Shown: positions 17,709-26,724, counted from the stretch's first letter. The stretch: DNA of 64,000 bases from Dysgonomonas sp. 511 (GCF_010501105.1 NZ_QVMQ01000001.1:124001-188000), one strand, 5' to 3'. Program-made: numbers and translations. The notes: generated by a model not told the origin, from the sequence alone.

Positions 17709-18308
17709 TTACTGTTTTACTATCACTCTGTTTTCCAGCGGTTGATATTCTTTAGGGCCTGTTTCGCCGGTAGGTACGCCAAAAGGCATTTGAGCGATAA
17801 GCTTCCATTTCGGTTCTATGGCAAAGGCTTTGGCAACCTCTTCGTCTATTATCGGGTTGTAGTGCTGCAACGACGCTCCGAATCCGGCATCTTCGAGCAT
17901 TGTCCATATCGAAAACTGGTGCATGGCACTCGTATGTTGCGACCATACAGGGAAGTTGTCTTTGTAAGATGGGAAAGCATTTTGCAGGCCTTCTACCACC
18001 GACATATCTTCGTAGAACAATACCGTACCATATCCCGAAGCAAAGGCTGTATCTATCTTGGCCTCGGTATTGGCAAAAGCTTCGGGCGAAACGATCTTCT
18101 TAAGTGTGTTCTTTACGATTTCCCATAACAGCTTGTGCTGTTTGCCCAGTAGCAAGATCACCCTTGTCGATTGCGAATTGAATGCCGATGGCACGTGCAG
18201 TATGGCAAAATCGAGTATCTCTTTTATCTCGTTGTCGGATATAAGACTTTTGCTGCTCAGATTATAATATGTTCTGCGGTTTTCGATAGCTGCTTTAAAA
18301 TTTCTCAT
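17709..18308 (-). CDS. nitroreductase family protein
   Basis: This 199-residue FMN-dependent oxidoreductase resembles the Frm2/YdgI-type nitroreductases. It starts with FKAAIENRRTYYNLSSKS, has VPSAFNSQSTRVILL (FMN-contacting region), GYGTVLFYEDMSVV and GFGASLQHYNPIIDEEV, and ends PKEYQPLENRVIVKQ. It should use NAD(P)H to reduce nitro compounds or quinones. It stands alone and is convergent with ribF. Confidence 0.85.
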   Translation of the reverse strand: MRNFKAAIENRRTYYNLSSKSLISDNEIKEILDFAILHVPSAFNSQSTRVILLLGKQHKLLWEIVKNTLKKIVSPEAFANTEAKIDTAFASGYGTVLFYEDMSVVEGLQNAFPSYKDNFPVWSQHTSAMHQFSIWTMLEDAGFGASLQHYNPIIDEEVAKAFAIEPKWKLIAQMPFGVPTGETGPKEYQPLENRVIVKQ

Positions 18309-18458
18309 TACTTTCTAAATTTTTCTGTTTTTTATTACATGTAGTTTATCTATATTAACACGAAGGGGGTGGAAATGTTTTTGATAATTGTTTAAATTTA
18401 AAACAGCCACTAGAAGATACTATAAAATTACTTTTTCGGTAAGTTGTAGTATTTTATT

Positions 18459-18466
18459 TACCTTTG
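18459..18466 (+). promoter_or_regulatory. -7 promoter element of the polysaccharide block
   Basis: TACCTTTG, a perfect TAnnTTTG match, ends 18 bases before the ATG at 18485. A TTTC about 21 bases upstream is a weak -33. The predicted mRNA leader is only about 12-15 bases. Confidence 0.55.
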
Positions 18467-18484
18467 TACCAACAATATCCAAAT

Positions 18485-19951
18485 ATGTCGCAACCACTAA
18501 AAAGGAAAACCGGGCTGGCTCTATTCTGGAGCTTTGTAGACAAGGGGGGACAACAAGTCATTCAGTTTGTCTTCTTTTACATACTTGCCCGCTTGGTTTT
18601 GAAAGAAGACTTTGGTATTGTGGGCATACTGGCAGTGTTTACAGCCGTAGCCAACATCTTACAGGAAAGTGGCTTCTCGTCGGCCCTTATAAGGAAGAAA
18701 CGGGTATTGCAGGAAGAATATACGTCGGTTTTCTACTTCAATATAATAGTAAGCCTATCTATATACATCGTATTTTTCGCCTGTGCACCTTTGATTAGCC
18801 AATTTTACGGAAAGCCTATACTTACAAACCTTTCGCGTGTCATATTCCTTTCATTTGTATTCAGTTCGTTCGGCATTGTGCAAAACGTACACTTGATAAG
18901 GGAAATGAACTTTAAGACCAATACCCGGATAACCCTCTTGGCCGGCGTTCTTTCGGGTGCGATAGCTATAACGATGGCATATAATGGCATGGGAGTATGG
19001 AGCCTTGTCATGCAACTGGTTTTCCAGAATTTCCTGCGTAGCACATTCCTTTGGATATTTGTAGGATGGAGACCGGCTATGATAAAGAATTTTGTATTCG
19101 GGCATATAAAGGAAATGTCACCTTATAGCCTTAAATTGTTAGCTACCGCTTTATTAAACCAGATATGCAATAATATAGCTCCGCTGATAATAGGTAAAAA
19201 ATTTGATTTTACACAGGTGGCCTCTTATAGTCAAGGAGTAAAACTGAATACTATACCCCAGTCCATTATCAGCGATGGAATAAAAAGTGTGGCTTATCCG
19301 TTGCTTACCAATATAGATGGAGGAGAAGAGGAGGAAAAAAAGGTATTCAGAAAGGTGGTGCGAATAGCTGCATTTATCTCCTTCCCGGTAGCCATGATGC
19401 TAATAGTATTAGCCGATCCTATTGTGAGCATATACTTGCCACCGGAATGGAAAGACGTGATTCCGTTGGTTCAGATATTAGCTATTGGCAGTGCCTTCTA
19501 TCCGTTCTATGTGCTTATAGGCTCTTTATTGCAGTTTAAAGGAAAGTCGGGTTTATTGTTGAATATCGAAATTATAAGGAATACCTTTCTATTGTCTGCC
19601 ATCGTATTTTGCTTGTCGTATGGAGTGACGGCATTGGTGGTGGGAGTTAGTGCAGTCGGACTACTGTCTTTCCTATGTGGCATATACATAGCGGGCAGAA
19701 CCATTTCGTACACACTCAAAGAAGTGATAACGGATATAGCTCCTTATATGGTTATTGCCGGGGCTGCTTTTTTGCCGACTCTTCTATTACACCAGACCGG
19801 ACTGGAAAATAAATACTTATTGTTTTTCATTCCGCTTATTACTGGCAGTTGCCTGTATCTACTGATAGTAAAACTATTTGGTTCGGTAATATTAGAGGAG
19901 ACCATCAATTTTGTAAAACAATCATTCAAAAGAACAAATGCAGGGGAATGA
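18485..19951 (+). CDS. polysaccharide flippase, MOP superfamily (Wzx/WzxC-like)
   Basis: This 488-residue protein has about 12-14 membrane helices and starts PLKRKTGLALFWSFVDKGGQQ, with FGIVGILAVFTAVANILQESGFSSALI (quoted in part), typical of the WzxC group. It should flip undecaprenyl-linked oligosaccharide across the inner membrane. ATG 18485 is chosen over an upstream in-frame codon at 18464, which lies inside the promoter. GT2 and LicD genes follow on the same strand, marking a small surface-glycan cluster. Confidence 0.85.
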   Translation: MSQPLKRKTGLALFWSFVDKGGQQVIQFVFFYILARLVLKEDFGIVGILAVFTAVANILQESGFSSALIRKKRVLQEEYTSVFYFNIIVSLSIYIVFFACAPLISQFYGKPILTNLSRVIFLSFVFSSFGIVQNVHLIREMNFKTNTRITLLAGVLSGAIAITMAYNGMGVWSLVMQLVFQNFLRSTFLWIFVGWRPAMIKNFVFGHIKEMSPYSLKLLATALLNQICNNIAPLIIGKKFDFTQVASYSQGVKLNTIPQSIISDGIKSVAYPLLTNIDGGEEEEKKVFRKVVRIAAFISFPVAMMLIVLADPIVSIYLPPEWKDVIPLVQILAIGSAFYPFYVLIGSLLQFKGKSGLLLNIEIIRNTFLLSAIVFCLSYGVTALVVGVSAVGLLSFLCGIYIAGRTISYTLKEVITDIAPYMVIAGAAFLPTLLLHQTGLENKYLLFFIPLITGSCLYLLIVKLFGSVILEETINFVKQSFKRTNAGE

Positions 19952-19952
19952 T

Positions 19953-20945
19953 ATGGTAAAGTTGCCTAAAGTATCGGTACTGATGCCGATCTATAATGCT
20001 GAAAAGTATTTATCTATTGCTATCCAGAGTATTATCAGTCAAACTTTTACCGACTGGGAACTGATACTTATCAATGATGGTTCGACAGACAAAAGCGAAG
20101 ACATAGCCCTCTCATATGCCGACAAGAGGATCAGGTATTATAAAAACGACGGTAACAAGGGGCTGATATACACCCGCAACCGTATGATAGGCTTGGCAGA
20201 AGGTGAATATATCGCTTTTCTCGATAGCGACGATTTATCCCTCCCTCTGAGATTGAGTAAGCAAGTCGCTTTCCTCGACAACAATCCCGGCTATGCCCTT
20301 TGCGGTACATGGTGCAAAATGATTGACGGCGAGAACCGGGAAATCAAGAAGATAAATATGTCTGTTTCGGACGAAGAAGTTAAATGTACCCTGCTGTTTG
20401 CCAATACATTTGTACAATCGAGCATAATGATCCGCAGGCAAGTGTTAGCCGCCAACCCATACGATAAGGATTATCCTCTGGCTGAAGATTATGAACTATG
20501 GTGCAGGCTTTCGCATTCCTATAACCTAAAAAACATACCAGAGCATCTGACCCTGTACCGTTGGCACGGGAACAATATAAGCAAGGAGCGAAAAGCGCAT
20601 CTGGACCTTTTGGCAAACAACATCCTCAAACGCGAACTCAGCCATATAGGACTCGTTCCCAACGAAGAAGAACTACAAATTCATGCAGCGATAAGGGATA
20701 AAGATATTTCATCTCTGCCCAATACCCAGTATTTAAAAGCACTCAGATTGTGGATGAAAAAGCTATCCGTACAGGGTATAAAAAGCGGGAATTACGATAA
20801 AGATATCTTAAATGCAACTATCGCTTTCAGATGGATATTTGCATGTAAAGAAAGAAAGACTTTCAGCAAAATATTATCCTTGCCCGTGCATCTGAATGTA
20901 AGAGGATATAAGACCCTGTTCAAATTATTGAAAGAACGGCTATAA
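19953..20945 (+). CDS. family 2 glycosyltransferase
   Basis: This 330-residue GT-A enzyme has PKVSVLMPIYNAEKYL, ELILINDGSTDKSE and the metal-binding FLDSDDLSLP motif, then a late AEDYELWCRL acceptor-side motif. It transfers a sugar from a nucleotide donor at the inner face of the membrane. ATG 19953 lies one base after the flippase stop, which suggests translational coupling. An ATG at 19938 overlapping the flippase is possible. Remnants of a second, similar gene follow. Confidence 0.88.
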   Translation: MVKLPKVSVLMPIYNAEKYLSIAIQSIISQTFTDWELILINDGSTDKSEDIALSYADKRIRYYKNDGNKGLIYTRNRMIGLAEGEYIAFLDSDDLSLPLRLSKQVAFLDNNPGYALCGTWCKMIDGENREIKKINMSVSDEEVKCTLLFANTFVQSSIMIRRQVLAANPYDKDYPLAEDYELWCRLSHSYNLKNIPEHLTLYRWHGNNISKERKAHLDLLANNILKRELSHIGLVPNEEELQIHAAIRDKDISSLPNTQYLKALRLWMKKLSVQGIKSGNYDKDILNATIAFRWIFACKERKTFSKILSLPVHLNVRGYKTLFKLLKERL

Positions 20946-20959
20946 TATGGTAATGCAGA

Positions 20960-21133
20960 TAAGACAAGGCAATTATTAGCGCTATTAATTTTAGAATCTG
21001 AATAATTATCTTTTCTTTTGTAAGAAGAAGCCTTATGAATAAAACGATGAAAGACTGCCCGGCTTATTACCACTCTTTCCTCTACATTTAAGGATATGAG
21101 GCTTTATTAAAAATGCTGAAAGAACGATTATAA
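20960..21133 (+). pseudogene. decayed 3' remnant of a second GT2 gene
   Basis: The spacer after the GT2 gene contains a broken copy of a related C-terminus. Read across frames it gives a Cys-Lys-rich stretch, LPLHLRI, then GYEALLKMLKERL-stop. The intact gene ends with LPVHLNV, then RGYKTLFKLLKERL-stop. At least one frameshift (near 21092) and several stops break it. The identity falls off upstream of about 20960. I infer loss of a paralogous glycosyltransferase by deletion and drift. Confidence 0.6.
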
Positions 21134-21136
21134 CAA

Positions 21137-21940
21137 ATGGAAAAAGAAGATTTAAGAGCAATATATAACCCCGAAGGTTCGGAGCTAAGAAAATTACAGT
21201 ATCAGATGCTCGATATTTTGATTACTGTAACCAATATCTGTGATAAACACAATATTCCGTACTGGCTTAGTGGTGGAACATTACTTGGATCAATACGGCA
21301 TGGAGGATTCATCCCATGGGATGATGATATTGATATAGAGTTGCTCCGTCCCGACTATCTTAAGTTGCTTAAGATTCTTCCGGAAGAGCTTCCGCCACAT
21401 CTGTATCTGCAAACACCTAGAGAGAAAAGTTACCGCTTCTTATTCTCTAAAGTGAGGGACTGTAACACAATTATCCGTTCCGAAGAGGAAGATATGGCTA
21501 CATATAAAGTCAAAGGAATTTACATCGACCTTTTTCCACTCGAAAGGGGATATACAGGATATAAAAAGGTGGTAGACCTCTTTTACGGAAGGGCTTTCCG
21601 ACGGTTGAAACGAGGACGAGCCTTCCAGTCCTTTCAATACTTTTTCGAATATATAACTTCCTTATTCTTATTCCCTATTGGATATATCCTGCTATGGATA
21701 GGCAGAGGCATTAGTGTAGTGACTAAGCCTGATAACGTAATATATAACTACGGCTCTAACTTTTATTTCGACCGTAAAATGGAAGACTTGCTCCCTGTCA
21801 GTAAAGTAACTTTCGAAGGACACCAATTTTCTGCACCTCATGCAGTAGACAGGTATCTAAGAAAACAGTATGGTGATTATATGGTTATTCCACCAAAAGA
21901 TAAAAGAGCTATTCACTTTACAGATGTAGAATACTTATAA
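21137..21940 (+). CDS. LicD family phosphotransferase
   Basis: This 267-residue protein has the LicD nucleotidyltransferase-fold signature: PYWLSGGTLLGSIRHGGFIPWDDDID with the DDD metal site, and VKGIYIDLFPLE. LicD proteins attach phosphocholine or related phospho-groups to surface glycans. A hydrophobic stretch near residues 175-200 may contact the membrane. It begins 3 bases after the pseudogene stop, so it probably took the place of downstream coupling from a lost GT2. The substrate is unknown. Confidence 0.85.
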   Translation: MEKEDLRAIYNPEGSELRKLQYQMLDILITVTNICDKHNIPYWLSGGTLLGSIRHGGFIPWDDDIDIELLRPDYLKLLKILPEELPPHLYLQTPREKSYRFLFSKVRDCNTIIRSEEEDMATYKVKGIYIDLFPLERGYTGYKKVVDLFYGRAFRRLKRGRAFQSFQYFFEYITSLFLFPIGYILLWIGRGISVVTKPDNVIYNYGSNFYFDRKMEDLLPVSKVTFEGHQFSAPHAVDRYLRKQYGDYMVIPPKDKRAIHFTDVEYL

Positions 21941-21945
21941 AGGCT

Positions 21946-21980
21946 AAAAGAGGCTACTCTGGCGAGCAACCTCTTTCTAT
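21946..21980 (+). terminator. weak terminator after licD-like gene
   Basis: AAAGAGG (21947-21953) pairs with CCTCTTT (21970-21976) across a 16-base loop. Only a short T/C-rich run follows. Confidence 0.45.
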
Positions 21981-21998
21981 TTCGATCAGCATTGTACC

Positions 21999-23267
21999 TT
22001 AGTATATTCCCATATCTTTAAATAACTTAGTTTCTTTTGCTTTAGCTATTTCTACCGATTTTGCGTCCTTTACGTCTATACCATATTTAGCAGGGGCAGG
22101 AATCACAAGTTTTGTACCTATAGGAATATTATTCGGATTAGTTATTTTATCCTTATTCTCCTCATATATATATATCCAGAACGACTTGTTCCCGTAGTAG
22201 TGCAGTGATATGTTTCGCAAGGTATGCCCTGTCCGTAGGGTTACAACACCCAGCGGTTTCGGATCGGGTTTCTTCACCTCTTGCTTCGGCTGCTCTACAG
22301 CTTGAGCCGTACCTACTTTTGCCGTATCTGCCTTAAGAGAATCTACCGCTAACAACAGGGTAGAATCACTCTGCAAAGAATCTGCTTTTGCAGCCAATGT
22401 ATCGGCCACAGTAATATCCTTCGGCTGTTCTACAACTGGTGTTGCAGAAAAACGATCTTTTATAAATTTATTTATATCATCGTAATAGCGCATAGCCAGA
22501 AATCCCAATGCCAGCAGCAACAGTATTATAATAATTGTCCAGATTGTACGCTTGCGGCGTTCTGATTGATATTCTTTCCATTGAGCTTCAAATTCGTCTT
22601 CTTCGTCATCTTCTTCCGTATCATCTTCGTCAATGTCAGAAGAATCCGTATCTTCGGCTACCGGCTCTATGTCTTCCTCGTCTGCCACTTGCTCTATCTC
22701 TGCTACAGGTTCTTCGATAAAGAACTCTTCTACTTCTTCCTCTACAGGCAACACTTCTTCTTCCGCGTCCGTATCTTCCTGCGAAACGTTATCTGCGATA
22801 AAATGAATGGCTTCTGTTCCGGATTGAGATTCGGTTTCCACATTCTCATCTTGCTCCTGCACACCAGGATCTTCTACCGGCAATTCTTTTTCAACTTCGC
22901 CAACTTCGTCTTCTTTTTCGTCCTCTACATTGTCGAAAGAAACTCCATCTTCGAGTACAACACTCTCGAAATGAGCGAACGGACGGTTTATTGCTTCTTT
23001 CAACGATTTGTCGGGAGTAAAGCTAAGCTTGTAATGCGCCGCTATCTCAATAGCCTCTCCGGTATTTACATCCACGCTCTTGCGGGCATTTACCTTCACC
23101 AGCTTGAATGCGCCAAACTCCTTTATCTTTACAGGTTCACCACTTTCTATATTCTCGGAAACAACGGCGATAAACTCACGCAAAAAAGTTTCCGCATCCT
23201 TCTTTGTGATACCCTGCCTATCTGCCAGCAGGTCTATCAAATCTTGTAGACTCAACCTTTCACTCAT
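21999..23267 (-). CDS. HU-domain protein with acidic linker, one membrane helix and C-terminal LysM
   Basis: 422 residues in four parts. Residues 1-95 form an HU/IHF-like DNA-binding domain (LSLQDLIDLLADRQG, VKIKEFGAFKLVKVN, LSFTPDKSLKEAI). Residues about 105-232 are a highly acidic linker. A basic stop-transfer RRKR precedes a helix at about 241-259. The C-terminal part is Lys/Pro-rich, then a LysM-like domain (about 341-391, with GHTLRNISLHYYGN and NIPIGTKLVIP). Predicted topology is DNA-binding domain in the cytosol and peptidoglycan-binding domain in the periplasm. Its ATG overlaps the preceding HU gene by 8 bases. A nucleoid-envelope tether is inferred. Confidence 0.8.
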   Translation of the reverse strand: MSERLSLQDLIDLLADRQGITKKDAETFLREFIAVVSENIESGEPVKIKEFGAFKLVKVNARKSVDVNTGEAIEIAAHYKLSFTPDKSLKEAINRPFAHFESVVLEDGVSFDNVEDEKEDEVGEVEKELPVEDPGVQEQDENVETESQSGTEAIHFIADNVSQEDTDAEEEVLPVEEEVEEFFIEEPVAEIEQVADEEDIEPVAEDTDSSDIDEDDTEEDDEEDEFEAQWKEYQSERRKRTIWTIIIILLLLALGFLAMRYYDDINKFIKDRFSATPVVEQPKDITVADTLAAKADSLQSDSTLLLAVDSLKADTAKVGTAQAVEQPKQEVKKPDPKPLGVVTLRTGHTLRNISLHYYGNKSFWIYIYEENKDKITNPNNIPIGTKLVIPAPAKYGIDVKDAKSVEIAKAKETKLFKDMGIY

Positions 23268-23550
23268 TTACTTCCAGTTTTTTGAGGTTATCTTTTATTG
23301 TTTGTCCGGGACGAAATGCGAGGGATATTTTCGGAGGGATCAGGAATCGCTGTTTCGATACAGGGTTTACAGAAATACGTTCTGCTTTTTTCTTTGTTTC
23401 GAATAAGCCGAACCCCTGAATATTGATAGCTTTACCTTCTTCCAGATTGCCATTGATTATAGAAATAGTAGCACCCAATACTTCGGATGTCTGGCGTTGA
23501 GTCCATCCCAATCGCTTTGATAATGCATTCACTAGTTCCTGATTAGTCAT
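23260..23550 (-). CDS. HU family DNA-binding protein
   Basis: A 96-residue HU-like protein starting TNQELVNALSKRLGW and containing AINIQGFGLFETKKKAER and PPKISLAFRPGQTIKD. HU dimers bend and compact DNA. ATG at 23550 is used; a longer frame to 23625 overlaps rimO and is not credible. It overlaps the following HU-LysM gene (ATGAGTGA junction), so the two HU-domain proteins should be made together and may form heterodimers. Confidence 0.85.
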   Translation of the reverse strand: MTNQELVNALSKRLGWTQRQTSEVLGATISIINGNLEEGKAINIQGFGLFETKKKAERISVNPVSKQRFLIPPKISLAFRPGQTIKDNLKKLEVNE

Positions 23551-23567
23551 AGACGAATATATTAAGG

Positions 23568-24863
23568 TTAAATAACTTCTGCATAAAGGTCGAACGGCTG
23601 AGCGCCAACTACTTTCACTTCGCAAAACTCCCCAATATTAAGCATTTTATTCTTTTTGACCAAAACTTCGGGGTCTACTTCGGGCGAATCGTACTCGGTA
23701 CGGCCTATATAGTAATCTTCTTCTTCCCTGTCTATTATGACACGAAGAACCTTTCCTATTTTCTCTTCATTTGTTTCCAAAGCTATCCTTTCCTGCAAAG
23801 CCATAAGCAAATCCATGCGCTCCTGTTTCAATTCATCGGAAATCTCATCGCTGTAATGATTGTAAGCGTAGGTTCCATCCTCGTGCGAATATGGAAACGC
23901 GCCTAAGCGTTCGAACCGGATATCTTTTACAAATTCGATCAACTCCTCATAGTCCTTATATGTCTCTCCCGGATGCCCTACCATCAGAGTGGTACGCAGA
24001 TGAATACCGGGTACTTCTTCCCTGATACGCTTCATCAGGTCGTAAGTCTGTTGCTTCGACAGGTTGCGGCGCATCTTGGTCAGCATATTATCGCTTATGT
24101 GCTGTAAGGCTATGTCCAGATACTTGCATACATTATCGTTTTCGCGCATTACACGAAGCAGGTCGTACGGAAAATTAGCCGGATAAGCATAATGCAACCG
24201 AATCCATTCCACACCTTCTATCTTAGCTATGCGTTCTATCAGTTCGGGCAGCTTTGCCTCTTTATAATTATCGTAACCGTAAAAAGTCAGATCTTGCGCT
24301 ATCACCTGAAACTCTTTCACGCCCGATGCCACCAAGCGGCGCACTTCTTCTTCTATTTCCTCAATAGGGCGCGACTGGTGTTTTCCTGTCATTATCGGAA
24401 TAGAGCAATATGAGCAGGTACGGTTACATCCTTCGGATATCTTCAAATAGGCATAATGGCTAGGCGTAGTGATTTCACGCTCCAACGCCAAATCCTGTTT
24501 GTAAGATTTGCCCAGATCAGCAATTAAGGCTTTCCATCCGAATTTACCATAAAAGGCGTCCACTTCGGGAATCTCCATCTTGAGTTCCTGCATATACCTT
24601 TCGGTAAGGCAGCCCATTACAAAAAGCTTGTTCAACTCCCGGTTTTTCTTTGCCTCTGCAAATTCGAGAATCATATTTATCGACTCCTCCTTGGCATCGC
24701 CGATAAATCCGCAAGTATTTATCACTGCAATCTCTCCCTCCGGGTTCTCAGGATCGTGTTTTACTGTGTAACCGTTTGCGAGTAACTGCTTCATCAGCAT
24801 CTCGGAGTCGACAAGGTTTTTCGAACACCCGAGCGTAATGACATCTATTCTGTTCTTCTTCAT
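23568..24863 (-). CDS. rimO: ribosomal protein S12 methylthiotransferase RimO
   Basis: This 431-residue radical-SAM enzyme adds a methylthio group to Asp89 of ribosomal protein S12. The N-terminal UPF0004 domain has ITLGCSKNLVDSE and VINTCGFIGDAKEES with its cluster cysteines. The radical-SAM motif is SEGCNRTCSYCSIP (CxxxCxxC), and a TRAM domain lies at the C-terminus ending in QPFDLYAEVI. The DAKEES and CSIP features favour RimO over MiaB. It follows ftsY by 3 bases. Confidence 0.95.
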   Translation of the reverse strand: MKKNRIDVITLGCSKNLVDSEMLMKQLLANGYTVKHDPENPEGEIAVINTCGFIGDAKEESINMILEFAEAKKNRELNKLFVMGCLTERYMQELKMEIPEVDAFYGKFGWKALIADLGKSYKQDLALEREITTPSHYAYLKISEGCNRTCSYCSIPIMTGKHQSRPIEEIEEEVRRLVASGVKEFQVIAQDLTFYGYDNYKEAKLPELIERIAKIEGVEWIRLHYAYPANFPYDLLRVMRENDNVCKYLDIALQHISDNMLTKMRRNLSKQQTYDLMKRIREEVPGIHLRTTLMVGHPGETYKDYEELIEFVKDIRFERLGAFPYSHEDGTYAYNHYSDEISDELKQERMDLLMALQERIALETNEEKIGKVLRVIIDREEEDYYIGRTEYDSPEVDPEVLVKKNKMLNIGEFCEVKVVGAQPFDLYAEVI

Positions 24864-24866
24864 TTC

Positions 24867-25820
24867 TTATTCTCCAAAAAGGCTGTCGACAAATTCTTTG
24901 CGGCGGAACACCTGCAAGTCGTCGATTCCTTCTCCCAACCCGATATATTTAACCGGAATTTTAAACTGGTCTGAAATACCGATCACTACCCCACCCTTTG
25001 CTGTACCATCGAGTTTAGTAATTGCCAGCGCAGTAACATCGGTAGCTACGGTAAATTGTGTCGCCTGTTCGAAGGCATTCTGTCCGGTAGAACCGTCGAG
25101 AACAAGCAACACTTCGTTGGGCGCACCCGGAACTATCTTGTCCATTACTTTCTTTATCTTCGAAAGTTCGTTCATCAGTCCCACTTTATTGTGCAAACGC
25201 CCGGCAGTGTCTATTATTACCACATCGGCATCATTCGCCTTTGCCGAACTTAACGTATCGAATGCCACAGATGCAGGATCGGAGCCCATCGACTGTTTTA
25301 CCACAGGTACTCCTACCCTCTCGCCCCAGATTACAAGCTGCTCTACGGCAGCGGCGCGAAATGTGTCGGCAGCACCGAGATAAACCGACTTCCCTGCTTT
25401 CTTAAACTGGTTGGCAAGCTTGCCTATAGTGGTTGTTTTTCCTACACCGTTTACGCCGACTACCATTATTACATATGGCTTGGCGTCTCCCGGCAACGAA
25501 AAGTCTTCGGCGTCGACTGTATTGTTTTCGGTAAGCAGGTCGGCTATTTCATCGCGAAGAATGGTGTTCAATTCATCGGTATTCACATACTTGTCTTTAG
25601 ATACGCGTTTTTCGATGCGCTCTATTATTTTCAATGTGGTATTTACGCCGACATCCGATGTTATGAGTACTTCTTCGAGGTCGTCGAGCACCTCATCGTC
25701 TACCTTCGACTTTCCGGCAACGGCTCGCGACAGCTTTGAAAACATCGACTCTTTGGTTTTCTCCAAACCTTTATCCAGCGTTTCTTTTTTCTGTTTCGAA
25801 AAGAAATCAAATAATCCCAT
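24867..25820 (-). CDS. ftsY: signal recognition particle receptor FtsY
   Basis: 317 residues. The NG domain GTPase has GVNGVGKTTTIGKLA (G1), DTFRAAAVEQL, DTAGRLHNKVGLMNEL (G3), AITKLDGTAKGG (G4) and GLGEGIDDLQVF. The N-terminal acidic A domain of E. coli FtsY is almost absent; the protein starts with a short amphipathic MGLFDFFSKQKKE suited to membrane binding. It receives SRP-ribosome complexes at the inner membrane. It is first gene of the ftsY-rimO-HU-HU/LysM run. Confidence 0.95.
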   Translation of the reverse strand: MGLFDFFSKQKKETLDKGLEKTKESMFSKLSRAVAGKSKVDDEVLDDLEEVLITSDVGVNTTLKIIERIEKRVSKDKYVNTDELNTILRDEIADLLTENNTVDAEDFSLPGDAKPYVIMVVGVNGVGKTTTIGKLANQFKKAGKSVYLGAADTFRAAAVEQLVIWGERVGVPVVKQSMGSDPASVAFDTLSSAKANDADVVIIDTAGRLHNKVGLMNELSKIKKVMDKIVPGAPNEVLLVLDGSTGQNAFEQATQFTVATDVTALAITKLDGTAKGGVVIGISDQFKIPVKYIGLGEGIDDLQVFRRKEFVDSLFGE

Positions 25821-25847
25821 GAATATTTACTAACCTTTATTATTCAA

Positions 25848-25885
25848 CAAATATAAGCTTCTAACCAGCTTTGACTTCAAAGATA
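25848..25885 (-). promoter_or_regulatory. candidate tandem promoters of ftsY
   Basis: On the minus strand there are two perfect -7 boxes, TATCTTTG (25878-25885) and TATATTTG (25848-25855). The TTTG of the first lies 22 bases upstream of the second and may also act as its -33. The ftsY ATG is at 25820. Confidence 0.5.
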
Positions 25886-25982
25886 ATGAATTTCAGCGGA
25901 TAATAATTGAAGTTATCTTCACTTTTAATGAAACCACAGGCTAAACTCCGCAGCAAGCCCTAAGTGAATCCTCCAATCGCTT

Positions 25983-26023
25983 AAAAGCAAAGAGGGCGTG
26001 TTCAAACTCATGACACACCCTCT
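25983..26023 (-). terminator. terminator of rpmB-rpmG-DUF4295
   Basis: On the minus strand AGAGGGTGTG pairs with CACGCCCTCT (one G-U) across 13 bases and is followed by TTTGCTTTT. It separates the ribosomal block from ftsY. Confidence 0.8.
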
Positions 26024-26044
26024 CTCTTAATATCTTTAGTAAGA

Positions 26045-26206
26045 TTATTTCGCGAAAAAATCTTTTACTGATTCGTTAGGAACCATTTCTTCTTTGAATG
26101 TATAAGCACCTGTTTTAGGCGACTTTACCATCTTGATTACTTTTGCATAGTTACGACCGTCTTTTGCTGATGGGTCACGGTAACCTGCGACTGTTTTCTT
26201 TGCCAT
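26045..26206 (-). CDS. DUF4295 family small protein
   Basis: A 53-residue ORF starting MAKKTVAGYRDPSAKDGRN and ending VPNESVKDFFAK. It lies 14 bases after rpmG, with the same order as in other Bacteroidetes genomes I recall (rpmB-rpmG-DUF4295-ftsY). It is very basic, and its constant position suggests a ribosome-associated protein. That role is inferred. It is below the length of most ORF screens but has a clear start, stop and terminator. Confidence 0.85.
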   Translation of the reverse strand: MAKKTVAGYRDPSAKDGRNYAKVIKMVKSPKTGAYTFKEEMVPNESVKDFFAK

Positions 26207-26220
26207 GGTCTATCTTGTTT

Positions 26221-26409
26221 TTACTTTATTTCTTTGTGTACGGTCATTTTTCTCAGAACAGGGTTGTATTTTTTCAATTCAAGCCTTTCTGTCGTATTCT
26301 TTCTGTTTTTTGTAGTGATATAGCGTGATGTGCCTGGCATACCACTTTCTTTGTGCTCTGTGCACTCAAGTATCACTTGAATTCTGTTTCCTTTTGCTTT
26401 CTTAGCCAT
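26221..26409 (-). CDS. rpmG: 50S ribosomal protein L33
   Basis: 62 residues with the L33 features [27 protein letters not shown] and [12 protein letters not shown]. It lacks the paired CxxC motifs, so it is the zinc-free form. It lies 18 bases downstream of rpmB. Confidence 0.95.
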   Translation of the reverse strand: MAKKAKGNRIQVILECTEHKESGMPGTSRYITTKNRKNTTERLELKKYNPVLRKMTVHKEIK

Positions 26410-26427
26410 TTTCTGTTCCTCCTGTTA

Positions 26428-26667
26428 TTAAGCGTTCAAATACCCATCGGCAGCAGCTCTCTTAAGAGCAGCATCCAATCCTATCTTATTGATGGTACGA
26501 AGCCCTGCAGCTGATACATTTAGGCTGATCCAACAATCTTCTTCTACCCAGTAGAATTTTTTTCTGAATAGGTTGACGTTGAATTTTCTCTTTGTCTTTT
26601 TGTTCGAGTGAGAAACATTGTTGCCAACCATAGCTTTCTTTCCTGTAATTTGACAAATTTTGGACAT
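26428..26667 (-). CDS. rpmB: 50S ribosomal protein L28
   Basis: 79 residues with [20 protein letters not shown] and [14 protein letters not shown], standard L28. The zinc-binding cysteine pairs of the C+ form are missing. It is first gene of the rpmB-rpmG-DUF4295 operon, with a strong promoter 58 bases upstream. Confidence 0.95.
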   Translation of the reverse strand: MSKICQITGKKAMVGNNVSHSNKKTKRKFNVNLFRKKFYWVEEDCWISLNVSAAGLRTINKIGLDAALKRAAADGYLNA

Positions 26668-26724
26668 CGCTATTGTGATTTTTTATGTTATTCTTAATTA
26701 TGTTTCGTGTGCAAAATCGGGTTG

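Noticed and set aside
22566-23249. 227-residue hydrophobic ORF on the plus strand
   Set aside because: It is the antisense of the Glu/Asp-rich linker and HU part of the HU-LysM gene, which naturally reads as Phe/Leu-rich; it has no start or promoter support.
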